Numbered from the stretch's first letter, positions 6,962 through 15,425 are shown. The stretch is DNA of 22,318 bases from Bacteroidetes bacterium UBA6221 (GCA_002421685.1 DISB01000016.1:514561-536878), one strand, 5' to 3'. The notes: generated by a model not told the origin, from the letters alone. Numbers and translations are program-made.

Positions 6962-8428
6962 ATGAGCTACTCGGCTATATTACTTATTATCATAGTGTCC
7001 TATTTCGCACTGCTGCTGGGCATTGCATTTTATACCTCCCGCGGTTCCACCAACGAATCGTTCTTTATAGGCAATCGCAGCAGCAAGTGGTGGGTAGTCG
7101 CCTTCGGCATGATAGGCACCTCGCTGTCGGGCATGACCTTCATTTCCGTACCGGGTACGGTGGGCACAGGCGGGTTTGGTTACTTCCAGGTAGTTATCGG
7201 CTATTGGCTCGGCTATTTTGCAGTGGCTTTTATCCTGCTGCCTATCTATTACAAAATGCAGCTTACTTCTATTTACTCTTATTTAGACCATCGCCTGGGC
7301 ACGGCTTCTTATAAGACAGGCGCATTGTTCTTTATACTCTCTCGTACGCTGGGCGCTACGCTCAGGTTGTACCTCGTCATCAAGGTGCTGGAACTCTTCG
7401 TGCTGAAAGACATGGGCATATCATTCGAGTTTGCGGCGATACTCATACTGGTGCTGATATTGCTCTATACTTTCAAAGGAGGTGTAAAAACCATCGTATG
7501 GACCGATACGCTGCAAACCACATTTATGATACTGGCATTGCTGGTTTGCGTGGGCTATATTATGAACCAGTTGGGTCTCAGCCTGGCCGGCACCTGGGAA
7601 GCCATGACAGCCAAGGGTTATACAAAAATGGTAAATACGGATATTATGGCGGCCGGTAGCTTCTGGAAAAGTGTGCTGGGCGGTGCTTTCATCACCATCG
7701 GCATGACCGGGCTCGACCAGGAAATGATGCAGAAGAACATCAGCGTCAGCAACCTGAAAGATTCGCAGAAGAATATGATCACTTTCTGCTTCATACTGTT
7801 GGCTGCCAATTTCATCTTCCTGCTGCTGGGTGGATTGCTTTATCTCTATGCCGATGTACAAGGGATTGCCGCCACCGGTGATGATATTTTTCCTTATATA
7901 GCATTGAAAAGCGGGGTACCCTTCATAATCACGGTTTGTTTTATGATAGGCTTAATATCTGCCTTGTTTCCCAGTGCCGACGGCGCCCTGACCGCGCTTA
8001 CATCATCTTACTGTATAGACATCCTGGGCATGAAGCGCCGCAACGACTGGAGCGAGCAAAGGAAAAAGCGTGTACGCCTGGTAGTGCACAATACATTTGC
8101 TATCGTTTTCCTGGGGTTTATATTTTTCTTCCGCGAGGTGGATAATGGCTCGCTGATAACCACCCTGTTGGCTGTTGCCGGGTACACATACGGTCCGCTG
8201 CTGGCATTGTTTGCTTTTGGCATATTCACCAACAGGTCCGTTAACAACAAACTTGTGCCCATTATATGTATTGCTGCACCTATCATCTCCTATATCATCA
8301 AAGAGAATGACGCCACATTGCTGGGCGGATATAAAATTGGTCTTGAGCTATTGCTCATTAATGCGCTTATCGCCTTCTCTTTTCTTTGGTTATTCTCTTC
8401 AAAGCCGGCAAAAGAACTCTCTGAATAG
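6962..8428 (+). CDS. Sodium:solute symporter (SSS family)
   Basis: A 488-residue integral membrane protein with about 13 hydrophobic helices, the usual count for the SSS family, which couples uptake of sugars, amino acids, carboxylates or vitamins to sodium entry. Family features seen: an N-terminal helix then SRGSTNESFFIGNRSSKWW (the loop before TM2), GTSLSGMTFISVPGTVGTGG in TM2, IYSYLDHRLG after TM3, FKGGVKTIVWTDTLQTTFM in the TM5-TM6 region, and GLISALFPSADGALTALTSS, corresponding to the TM8 sodium-site helix with its Ser/Ala-rich run. The substrate cannot be assigned, and there is no neighbouring catabolic gene. It stands between a terminator and a new promoter, so it is probably transcribed alone. 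Confidence 0.92.
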   Translation: MSYSAILLIIIVSYFALLLGIAFYTSRGSTNESFFIGNRSSKWWVVAFGMIGTSLSGMTFISVPGTVGTGGFGYFQVVIGYWLGYFAVAFILLPIYYKMQLTSIYSYLDHRLGTASYKTGALFFILSRTLGATLRLYLVIKVLELFVLKDMGISFEFAAILILVLILLYTFKGGVKTIVWTDTLQTTFMILALLVCVGYIMNQLGLSLAGTWEAMTAKGYTKMVNTDIMAAGSFWKSVLGGAFITIGMTGLDQEMMQKNISVSNLKDSQKNMITFCFILLAANFIFLLLGGLLYLYADVQGIAATGDDIFPYIALKSGVPFIITVCFMIGLISALFPSADGALTALTSSYCIDILGMKRRNDWSEQRKKRVRLVVHNTFAIVFLGFIFFFREVDNGSLITTLLAVAGYTYGPLLALFAFGIFTNRSVNNKLVPIICIAAPIISYIIKENDATLLGGYKIGLELLLINALIAFSFLWLFSSKPAKELSE

Positions 8429-8433
8429 TTCTG

Positions 8434-8441
8434 TATTTTTG
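8434..8441 (+). promoter_or_regulatory. -7 promoter element for the O-methyltransferase gene
   Basis: TATTTTTG matches the Bacteroidota -7 consensus TAnnTTTG exactly. It lies six bases after the symporter stop codon and 40 bases before ATG 8482, giving a leader of about 35 bases. No TTG is found at the usual upstream distance, so only the -7 half is supported. Confidence 0.55.
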
Positions 8442-8481
8442 TACGGACACATTCAATTTCAACCCGAAAACAAGCTTTTTT

Positions 8482-9135
8482 ATGGGGCAATTTTTGCATT
8501 CACTAAACATTAACAATTATATCGAAACCTATACGTCGTCCGAAGATCCTGTTTTAAACAAACTAAACAGGGAGACAAATCTGAAAATAGAATTGCCGCA
8601 AATGTTATCGGGGCACCTGCAAGGCGCTGTTTTACAGGCTTTTAGCCATATGCTTCGTCCGCGCAGAATTTTAGAGATAGGAACGTACACAGGTTACTCT
8701 GCAATTTGTCTCGCGAAAGGTTTGGCAGAAGACGGTCACCTGCATACCATCGACATCAACGAGGAGTTGCAGGACATGTGTTTTCATTATATTTGTGAAG
8801 CGGGATTAGAGAAAAAAATCACACAGCATATCGGAAAAGCAGAGAACATAATACCGGAACTGGACGAAGTGTTCGACATGGTATTCATTGATGCAGACAA
8901 AATAAATTATAGCCGTTATTACGACCAGGTATTTGATAAGGTGAGAGTAGGCGGTTTTATACTGGCGGATAACGTGCTGTATGACGGAGAGGTGGTGCTT
9001 CCGCCCGACCAGCAAAGCAGGAACGCGAAGGCGATACATGCATTCAATGAGAAACTGCGTAATGACCCAAGGATAGAACATGTATTGTTGCCCTTAAGGG
9101 ACGGTATTATGATAGCAAGAAAAACAAAAGAATAA
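8482..9135 (+). CDS. Class I SAM-dependent O-methyltransferase (COMT-like, family 3)
   Basis: A 217-residue protein of the bacterial catechol/caffeoyl-CoA-type O-methyltransferase family, which moves a methyl group from S-adenosylmethionine to a hydroxyl, usually with a divalent metal. Visible motifs: the SAM-binding glycine loop LEIGTYTGYSA (64-74), acidic TIDINEE ending strand 2 (89-95), FIDADK (135-140) with the metal-ligand Asp137, and ADNVLYDGEV (162-171), where Asp163 and Asn164 are the other usual ligands. The C-terminus DGIMIARK is also standard. The physiological substrate is unknown. It is probably the first gene of an operon with the glucosaminidase (21-base gap) and hpt. Confidence 0.93.
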   Translation: MGQFLHSLNINNYIETYTSSEDPVLNKLNRETNLKIELPQMLSGHLQGAVLQAFSHMLRPRRILEIGTYTGYSAICLAKGLAEDGHLHTIDINEELQDMCFHYICEAGLEKKITQHIGKAENIIPELDEVFDMVFIDADKINYSRYYDQVFDKVRVGGFILADNVLYDGEVVLPPDQQSRNAKAIHAFNEKLRNDPRIEHVLLPLRDGIMIARKTKE

Positions 9136-9156
9136 AAAACATAAAAACACGCGTGT

Positions 9157-11568
9157 ATGAAAAAAATGTTCGTAGTATTTGCCGCCCTGGTACTGGCATG
9201 TACGATAAACACCGATGCACAAAACCTGAAGAAAGACAACGTTCAGGATTACGTAGAACGTTACCGTGGCCTGGCCATGAGCGAACAGCAGCGCACCGGC
9301 ATACCCGCGGCCATTAAGCTGGCGCAGGGTATTCATGAAACCGGCGCGGGCACCAGCAAACTCGCAACACAGGCTAATAACCACTTTGGCCTGAAATGTA
9401 AAACGGACTGGACAGGCCAGACCTTCCTGCACACAGACGACAGGCGCAATGAGTGCTTTCGCAAATACAATCTTGATTTCGAATCATACCAGGACCACTC
9501 CAACTATCTCAGGAATAATCCGCGATATGCCGCGCTGTTCCAGCTATCGGTTACCGACTACGCCGGTTGGGCCTTCGGTCTGCGCAAAGCCGGTTATGCT
9601 ACCAATCCGCAATATTCTCAATTATTAATAAAAATAATTGAAGACTACCACCTGCAGGAATATACTTACGCCGCTATGGGCTCCGATCCTGCAAGCAACG
9701 TAGCCTCCGCCCCTGCCGGTAGCGATTACAATCAACCAAGGGGACGCAACAACCAATATGCACAACAGCAACCGGCAGATAATTACGCCGCGCAAAATAG
9801 TTACGGCAACCAGGGATATACGCCACAGGCCAATAACTATGCCGCACAACAGCCGGTCAATGCGGTGCAACCCGAAAGAGTATCGAAGTATATAGATACG
9901 CGCCCGGCTGAAAGACAAACGGTAGTACGGTCGAGGCAGGGTGGCAGAAATGTAGAAACTGTTGTGGACAATGCACCGCAGAACGTTGTAAAGATCAACA
10001 ACCTGAAGGCTGTTTACGGCAAGGCGGGCGATATGCCGCTGCAGTATGCTGTACGCAATGGTATACGCTACGAAAAGTTCCTGGAGATGAATGACCTGGA
10101 AGAAAAACCACTGCCTACCGATATGCCGCTCTACCTGGAACGTAAGCACTTTTGGGGTATCCGTCCCATGCACCTGGTAAAGCCCGGTGAAACCATGCTG
10201 GTAATAGCCCAGAAAGAAGGTATACAACTGAAGTACCTGCGTGAGCTGAATTATATGGAGGAAGGCGAAGAGCCGATGCCGGGAGTAACGCTGGAGCTAC
10301 AGGCCCAGGCGGCAGGCAAGCCTGCTGCAAGGCCACACACACCTGAAGATGATGGCAGGTTTGCCCAAAACACCTATAATAATAACAACTACGAAAGCGG
10401 CAATGAAAGCTACGATGGCTATGGCGAAGACCCGGAAGTAAATAATCCGCGTTACTACGACCCCTCGGCTGCACAGCAGGCCCCACCCACACGAACCTTC
10501 CCGAAAAATCCTGCCCCCGAATACAAAGAGGAGAAAAATGTTTTCGAAAAAATAAAAGAGGCAAGGGAAATACGCAAACGCGAACAACAAATACAAGCGT
10601 CGCTGGCTCAACAAAAGCAGGCTACACAGCAACCCCCGCAGCAACCTGTACAGCAGTCACAACAATTTGAGCCCAACAACAGCAGGCAGGAAAGCAGCAG
10701 GTTTATACCTTCCGCTGATCAGCAGCCTGCTTATACCCAACAGGCAGAAACGTATCAAAACCAGCAAAATACTACAGACACCAGGAACAATTACAAACCC
10801 AATCCTGCCGCACAGCATTATAACAACAATGCCCGGCCGCAGCAAGGCAATACCTCTTACGGCAACACACCGTCGCAAAACACATACGGCGCACAATCTA
10901 CTACGCCCGAATACCAGCAACCACAGCAAACGCAACAGTCGTACCAACAGCCGCAATACAACAATACTACTGTAAAGCCCAACCCTGCTGCACAGGTAGC
11001 GGAAGGAGACGATAAGCGCGAAAAAAGAAGGAACAGGAGAAAAGGCAAGGACGATGAGGTGACGCAACCTGTTGCAACACAACCGCAGCCGCAGAAACCC
11101 AAAACAGAACTGGACCTGCTGAAAGAACAATTCGACAACGTAATTTATGCCGGCAACGATAGCAGGCAGCAGAATAACCAGCAACCTCAGCAAAGGCAGC
11201 AGAACCAGCAAAGCTACCAGCAGCCGCAACAACAAGTACAGCAACAACAACCATACAACAACCAGCAATCATACGGGCAGCAATCGTACGGGCAGCAACA
11301 GTCATATAACAACCAGCAACCTTACACGCAGCAACAGGAACAGGCGCCCCAGCAGTACCAACAGCAGGGTTATGGTCAACAACAGCCGCAAACTAACCAG
11401 CCTCAAGCGCAACGCCAGGACCCCGGTAAATATTATACTGTGAAGCGCGGCGATACTGCATACACAATTGCGAAGAAAAACGGCATAACGATACGCCAGC
11501 TTATGGACTGGAACGGCCTTGATTTTGACGCGATAAAAGAAGGGCAAAACCTGCGCGTGAAGCCTTAA
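9157..11568 (+). CDS. Glucosaminidase-domain (GH73-like) peptidoglycan hydrolase with Gln/Asn-rich linker and LysM
   Basis: An 803-residue exported protein. The signal peptide covers residues 1-22 (NTDAQ). Residues 29-170 form a glucosaminidase domain of the FlgJ/GH73 type: QGIHETGAGTSKLATQANN with the likely catalytic Glu61, then HFGLKCK and, near the end, YAGWAFGLRKAGYATNPQY. It should cut the glycan chain of peptidoglycan in the periplasm or at the surface. Residues about 279-380 hold a divergent LysM-like pair (HLVKPGETMLVIAQKEG). Residues about 385-755 are a low-complexity linker dominated by Gln, Asn, Tyr and Pro, interrupted by a charged helix (KEEKNVFEKIKEAREIRKRE) and a basic stretch (KREKRRNRRKGK). 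A clear LysM (YYTVKRGDTAYTIAKKNGIT) occupies 759-803. It ends six bases before hpt, so the two are co-transcribed. Confidence 0.93.
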   Translation: MKKMFVVFAALVLACTINTDAQNLKKDNVQDYVERYRGLAMSEQQRTGIPAAIKLAQGIHETGAGTSKLATQANNHFGLKCKTDWTGQTFLHTDDRRNECFRKYNLDFESYQDHSNYLRNNPRYAALFQLSVTDYAGWAFGLRKAGYATNPQYSQLLIKIIEDYHLQEYTYAAMGSDPASNVASAPAGSDYNQPRGRNNQYAQQQPADNYAAQNSYGNQGYTPQANNYAAQQPVNAVQPERVSKYIDTRPAERQTVVRSRQGGRNVETVVDNAPQNVVKINNLKAVYGKAGDMPLQYAVRNGIRYEKFLEMNDLEEKPLPTDMPLYLERKHFWGIRPMHLVKPGETMLVIAQKEGIQLKYLRELNYMEEGEEPMPGVTLELQAQAAGKPAARPHTPEDDGRFAQNTYNNNNYESGNESYDGYGEDPEVNNPRYYDPSAAQQAPPTRTFPKNPAPEYKEEKNVFEKIKEAREIRKREQQIQASLAQQKQATQQPPQQPVQQSQQFEPNNSRQESSRFIPSADQQPAYTQQAETYQNQQNTTDTRNNYKPNPAAQHYNNNARPQQGNTSYGNTPSQNTYGAQSTTPEYQQPQQTQQSYQQPQYNNTTVKPNPAAQVAEGDDKREKRRNRRKGKDDEVTQPVATQPQPQKPKTELDLLKEQFDNVIYAGNDSRQQNNQQPQQRQQNQQSYQQPQQQVQQQQPYNNQQSYGQQSYGQQQSYNNQQPYTQQQEQAPQQYQQQGYGQQQPQTNQPQAQRQDPGKYYTVKRGDTAYTIAKKNGITIRQLMDWNGLDFDAIKEGQNLRVKP

Positions 11569-11574
11569 CAAACA

Positions 11575-12120
11575 ATGCAGAGCGTATATATTGACGATAA
11601 GAAATTTGAACTGTTTTTAGATAGTGCAGCTATTGCGCAGCAAATAAGCGAAACAGGCAAACAAATTGCAAAGGAATACGGGGATAAAAAACCTGTATTC
11701 CTTTGTGTACTTAACGGAGCTTATGTTTTTGCCGCCGACCTCTTGAGGCAGGTTGACATCCCGGCTGAAGTATCATTTATAAAATTGAGTTCATATGCCG
11801 GTACGCGGTCTACAGGCAGTGTAAAAACCATGCTGGGCATCAATGGCGACCTGTACGGCAGGCATGTGATTCTGGTAGAAGACATCATAGATACCGGCAA
11901 AACTATTCACGACCTGCTGCCTCGGGTAATGGAACATCGACCGGCTTCGGTAAAAATAGCCTGCCTGCTGTCCAAGCCTGCAGCACGCACACACGCCGTC
12001 GATATCGACTATACTTGTTTCGAGATACCGGACAAATTCGTTATCGGGTTTGGGCTCGATTGCGACGGCCTTGGCCGGAACCTCCCCGGTATTTATGCAT
12101 TGGCAGACGCCGTTATTTAG
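11575..12120 (+). CDS. hpt: Hypoxanthine phosphoribosyltransferase
   Basis: A 181-residue purine-salvage enzyme that converts hypoxanthine or guanine plus PRPP to IMP or GMP in the cytoplasm. The PRPP-binding signature is VILVEDIIDTGKT (98-110), with the acidic pair Glu102-Asp103 and the catalytic-base position Asp106. The flexible-loop equivalent is LSSYAGTRSTGSV (71-83), and the base-binding C-terminal segment is IPDKFVIGFGLD (151-162). Length is typical. It follows the glucosaminidase gene by six bases. Its 3' end overlaps the convergent heptose kinase gene by 8 bp. No terminator is visible between them. Confidence 0.95.
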   Translation: MQSVYIDDKKFELFLDSAAIAQQISETGKQIAKEYGDKKPVFLCVLNGAYVFAADLLRQVDIPAEVSFIKLSSYAGTRSTGSVKTMLGINGDLYGRHVILVEDIIDTGKTIHDLLPRVMEHRPASVKIACLLSKPAARTHAVDIDYTCFEIPDKFVIGFGLDCDGLGRNLPGIYALADAVI

Positions 12121-13108
12121 ACAGCAACCGGATGCTTTCTTCCAAAAGCCTTCTTTTGTTCACCGGCACCACACCCACTTCTTCGCATACCAGCCCCCCG
12201 GCTATATTAGATATCCCGGCCATTAGGGCGGGGTCTTTGGTAAGTGTATAAATGATAGCAGCCGTGGCAATGACCGTATCTCCTGCGCCGGATACATCAG
12301 CTATATTGCGCAAATGAGATGGTATGATCTCCGAGCTGGAATTGGCGTAATACACGCCCTTTTCTGAAAGAGTTATGAAAGTAACGTCGTGGCGCAGGAT
12401 GGACTTAAGTTCTTTATGCACCTTGTCCATGGCAGATTTGTTGACGTTGGCCAATGGTATATTCAAGCCTTCGCGCACCTCTTTCAGGTTGGGCTTAAAG
12501 ATGGTTACACCTTTGTATGAAAGGAAGTTGGCCTTTTTAGGGTCAACAGCGGTTACCATACCTATCTCCCTGCAGTGTGCTATAGTTCTTTGAATGATAT
12601 TTTCTTTAAGCACGCCCTTGTTATAATCTTCGAAGATGAGGACGTCGGGCTTGTGTATCTGCAGGTACTTCAGCAATTTATCCAGGAAAGGGTGCTCGTC
12701 TTTTACGCCCAGTTCTTCGTTGGTTTCATCGTCCATGCGCAGTATGTGCTGGCTTTTGCTCATCACCCTCGTCTTGGTGGTGGTGATGCGCTCGCTGCTC
12801 AACATCAGCAACGAAGTATTGATGCCTTCCTGTTCGGCCATATCCTTCAGCATATGGCCCTCATGGTCTTTGCCCGTTACACTGGCCAGGGTCACTTTTG
12901 CCCCCAGCGCCCTGCAGTTCATCGCTACATTGGCCGCGCCACCCATGCGCGCTTCACGCCGTTTCAGTTTCACCACCGGTACGGGAGCCTCAGGAGAAAT
13001 ACGTTCCACGTCACCCCACCAGTAGTTGTCCAGCATCACGTCGCCTACTACTACCACGTGCAGGCCTGCAATGCCCTTAAACAGTTTTACAAGTTCTTCT
13101 TTCTTCAT
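12113..13108 (-). CDS. hldA: D-glycero-beta-D-manno-heptose-7-phosphate kinase (RfaE domain I), PfkB family
   Basis: A 331-residue PfkB-type sugar kinase closely resembling the kinase half of HldE. It would phosphorylate heptose 7-phosphate at C1 on the way to ADP-heptose for lipopolysaccharide inner core or glycoproteins. Motifs: GDVMLDNYWWGDVERISPEA (22-41), characteristic of RfaE domain I; RMGGAANVAMN (54-64); FEDYNKGVL (159-167); and the C-terminal VSGAGDTVIA (272-281) with catalytic Asp277. The cytidylyltransferase half of HldE is absent and the protein ends normally, so it is the stand-alone HldA form; the partner nucleotidyltransferase would be elsewhere. Its ATG overlaps the stop codon of the upstream permease as ATGA, suggesting translational coupling. 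Confidence 0.88.
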   Translation of the reverse strand: MKKEELVKLFKGIAGLHVVVVGDVMLDNYWWGDVERISPEAPVPVVKLKRREARMGGAANVAMNCRALGAKVTLASVTGKDHEGHMLKDMAEQEGINTSLLMLSSERITTTKTRVMSKSQHILRMDDETNEELGVKDEHPFLDKLLKYLQIHKPDVLIFEDYNKGVLKENIIQRTIAHCREIGMVTAVDPKKANFLSYKGVTIFKPNLKEVREGLNIPLANVNKSAMDKVHKELKSILRHDVTFITLSEKGVYYANSSSEIIPSHLRNIADVSGAGDTVIATAAIIYTLTKDPALMAGISNIAGGLVCEEVGVVPVNKRRLLEESIRLLSK

Positions 13109-14550
13109 TCCGGTTTCAGTCCGCGCTTTTTCACTAAATAATATATGGGTATCCCCATCAACACAATGATAAGTCCTGGCCAGGTAAATTCCGGCTTAAA
13201 CCATATCAGCAAGATGCAGAACGACAAGCCCATAATTATATACAACGCCGGAAGTATGGGATAGCCCCATGCTTTATAAGGACGTTCAGCGTGCGGTTTT
13301 TTCTTACGCAATATGAATATACCTGCGATGGTAAGCACGTAAAAAATGACAACGACAAAGGATATCATATCCAGCAAATCGCCATAGCGGCCGCTGAGGC
13401 ACAATATAGAGGCTACCAGGCACTGCGCCCATAGCGCCCATTGAGGCACGCCGTTTTTGTTCAGGTGGCCCGCCTTTGAGAAAAACAGGCCGTCTTTGGC
13501 CATGGTATAATACACCCTGGCCCCGGAAAGGATGAGGCCGTTGTTGCAACCAAAAGTGGATATCATGATGAGCGCTGCTATGGCAAATTTACCATTGTCG
13601 CCAAATACCTGGTTGGCAGCGGCTACGGCCAGCCTGTCCTCCTGCGGAAAGGCTATTTCATTCAGCGGCATCACGTTCAGGTACATCAGGTTGGTAACTA
13701 TATAAAGTAAGGTAACGATAAACGTCCCCAGGAACAGGCTAAGGCCGATGTTGCGGTGGGGGTTCTTTACTTCGCCTGCTACGAATGTCACGTTGTTCCA
13801 TGCATCGGAACTGAATACAGAGCCTACCATAGCGGCGGCAATGGCGCCAATGAGCGCTGTTCCGCCTATAGGCTGCCAACCCGTAGGAACCCGTTCGCCA
13901 TTTCCGTTAAACGTCCCGGGGTCTTGCATGGCATTGAAACCGGTAGCCCAGTTTTCGGCAAAGAAACTCTGGTCAACCAATACAAACCCAAAAACTACCA
14001 GCCCGAAAAGGGCCAGCATCTTGGAAAAGGTGAAAATCATCTGTATGGTTTTCCCTTCTTTTACACCCCGCGAGTTGATATAAGACAACAGGATAATGAT
14101 ACTAATTGCCACCAGGTGCGCCGGGTAAATATTGATATCGCCTGCGGTGTACAGGATGTTATTGGAGGTAAGGTTCAATGCCGGGAAAAAATATCCTGAG
14201 AATTTGGCAAAGGCTATGGCAACCGCCGCGATAGTAGCTGTCTGTATCACAGCGAAAAAACTCCAGCCGTACAGGAAACCTACCAGCGGATTGAACGCCT
14301 CCCTCAGGTAGACGTACTGCCCCCCGGCTTTGGGATACATACCGCTCAGTTCGCCGTAGCTTATGGCGGCTGTTATGGTCATCAGGCCTGTGATAGCCCA
14401 GACAGCTATCAGCCATCCGGCGCTGCCTACGTTGCGCGTCATGTCTGCGCCAACGATAAAAATGCCGGAACCTATCATGGAACCGATTACCAATAGCGTA
14501 GCGTCCAGCAGGCTAAGCGATCTGTGAAATGACTCTTTCTTATTTTCCAA
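13105..14550 (-). CDS. APC superfamily amino acid permease (LAT/SteT-like), TTG start
   Basis: A 481-residue membrane protein with about 12 helices. The first helix shows LLVIGSMIGSGIFIVG (16-31), the unwound GSGIF motif that binds the amino-acid backbone in APC transporters. SYGELSGMYPKAGGQYVYLR (64-83) follows, highly typical of the L-type amino acid transporter group. The helix-6 to helix-8 region includes AAMVGSVFSSDAWNNVTFVA. Substrate is unknown; amino-acid exchange or uptake is expected. No ATG lies in frame before residue 25, which sits inside helix 1, and a TAA stop is seven codons upstream of TTG 14550. TTG is therefore the best start, giving MENKKESFHRSLS before the first helix. 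Confidence 0.9.
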   Translation of the reverse strand: MENKKESFHRSLSLLDATLLVIGSMIGSGIFIVGADMTRNVGSAGWLIAVWAITGLMTITAAISYGELSGMYPKAGGQYVYLREAFNPLVGFLYGWSFFAVIQTATIAAVAIAFAKFSGYFFPALNLTSNNILYTAGDINIYPAHLVAISIIILLSYINSRGVKEGKTIQMIFTFSKMLALFGLVVFGFVLVDQSFFAENWATGFNAMQDPGTFNGNGERVPTGWQPIGGTALIGAIAAAMVGSVFSSDAWNNVTFVAGEVKNPHRNIGLSLFLGTFIVTLLYIVTNLMYLNVMPLNEIAFPQEDRLAVAAANQVFGDNGKFAIAALIMISTFGCNNGLILSGARVYYTMAKDGLFFSKAGHLNKNGVPQWALWAQCLVASILCLSGRYGDLLDMISFVVVIFYVLTIAGIFILRKKKPHAERPYKAWGYPILPALYIIMGLSFCILLIWFKPEFTWPGLIIVLMGIPIYYLVKKRGLKPE

Positions 14551-14679
14551 AGCAGTGAGGTGTTTTGCTTAGAACGACCTTCGGCAAGCAGTATGCAAAC
14601 TCTATAAACGTTGACCTTGTTCTGCAGCTACAGGAAGTTCTACCTGGCAATTAAACAATAAGTTACCAGGTGAAAAATA

Positions 14680-15318
14680 CTATTTATTTTTCTTGTTTGC
14701 CTCTTTATTCTCTTTAGTAGCCTCCTTCTTGTACAGCTCATTCATACCGGCCACTACATCGGCGGTTATGTCCAGTTGGTCGTTAGCCAGCATAATGAAG
14801 CCCAGGGCCTTGCTGTATGACAAGATATAATCGTAGCCCTTATCTTTATTGTATTCCTTCAGGAAATCGTCCAGGCGCTGTTGAAGGTCTTTATTGAATT
14901 CTTCCTGCTCCGCCAGCAGCTTTTCGGTAAGCGCCGCCTCTCTTGTTTCCAGGCTTTGTTTCATTTGCTGCAGGCGCTGGGCCGTAGCCTCATATTCCGC
15001 CTGGGTAAGTGTGCCTGCATCAGCTTTCCGTTGCGCAGCCAGCAGGTCCTGTTGAAATTTTTGCCCTGAGCGCTGCAACTCGCTGGTCATTGCTTTTTCC
15101 TTGTCTTCAAATTCCGTCTTCTTGGTCTTGTACAGCTCATATTTTTCTTTCAGCGTATCAATATTCACATATGCGATGCGCCCGGCAGTACCGGTTGTAT
15201 TTTCATTGGTAGTAGCACTTGTGGCCGGGGCAGGTTTTTTTTCAGATGTGCACATAGCAAACATGGTAGTGATCCCTGCCAATACAAGTGTGCCGATAAA
15301 CAATGACCAATTCTTCAT
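14680..15318 (-). CDS. OmpH/Skp-like periplasmic protein, possible lipoprotein
   Basis: A 212-residue exported protein. After a hydrophobic N-terminus comes FAMC with Cys23, an imperfect lipobox, so it may be a lipoprotein or may be soluble in the periplasm. A Thr/Ala/Asn-rich linker follows. The OmpH core begins at GRIAYVNIDTL (47-57) and continues as a long helical coiled-coil rich in Lys, Glu and Gln (about 58-160). It ends with YDYILSYSKALGFIMLANDQ and LDITADVVAGMNELYKK, the typical Skp-family C-terminal closing strand and helix. Skp chaperones escort outer-membrane proteins through the periplasm. It lies downstream of the tonB terminator and has its own promoter match, so it is probably a separate unit. 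Confidence 0.88.
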   Translation of the reverse strand: MKNWSLFIGTLVLAGITTMFAMCTSEKKPAPATSATTNENTTGTAGRIAYVNIDTLKEKYELYKTKKTEFEDKEKAMTSELQRSGQKFQQDLLAAQRKADAGTLTQAEYEATAQRLQQMKQSLETREAALTEKLLAEQEEFNKDLQQRLDDFLKEYNKDKGYDYILSYSKALGFIMLANDQLDITADVVAGMNELYKKEATKENKEANKKNK

Positions 15319-15353
15319 CTATAAATAATTATGTGAGTTTTTTGAACAGGTAA

Positions 15354-15387
15354 CAAAAGTAATACCTTATAGTTTGCCTGAACACAA
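15354..15387 (-). promoter_or_regulatory. Bacteroidota-type promoter for the OmpH/Skp-like gene
   Basis: On the minus strand TACTTTTG (15361 to 15354) matches the -7 consensus exactly. TTG (15387 to 15385) lies 23 bases further upstream. The predicted start near 15347 leaves about 28 untranslated bases before ATG 15318. It lies below the tonB terminator, which fits independent transcription. Confidence 0.6.
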
Positions 15388-15425
15388 TTGTTTCTTAAAA
15401 CTTTGAAAAAGCAAAAAATATTGCA

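Noticed and set aside
10657..11268. Long minus-strand Leu/Val-rich frames inside the glucosaminidase linker
   Set aside because: They are the complement of Gln-rich CAG/CAA codons, which read as Leu-rich sequence on the other strand. The plus-strand gene has a signal peptide and recognisable domains.
14642..14671. Terminator after the OmpH/Skp-like gene
   Set aside because: ACCTGG (14642-14647) and CCAGGT (14666-14671) form only six pairs with an 18-base loop and no T run on the minus strand.
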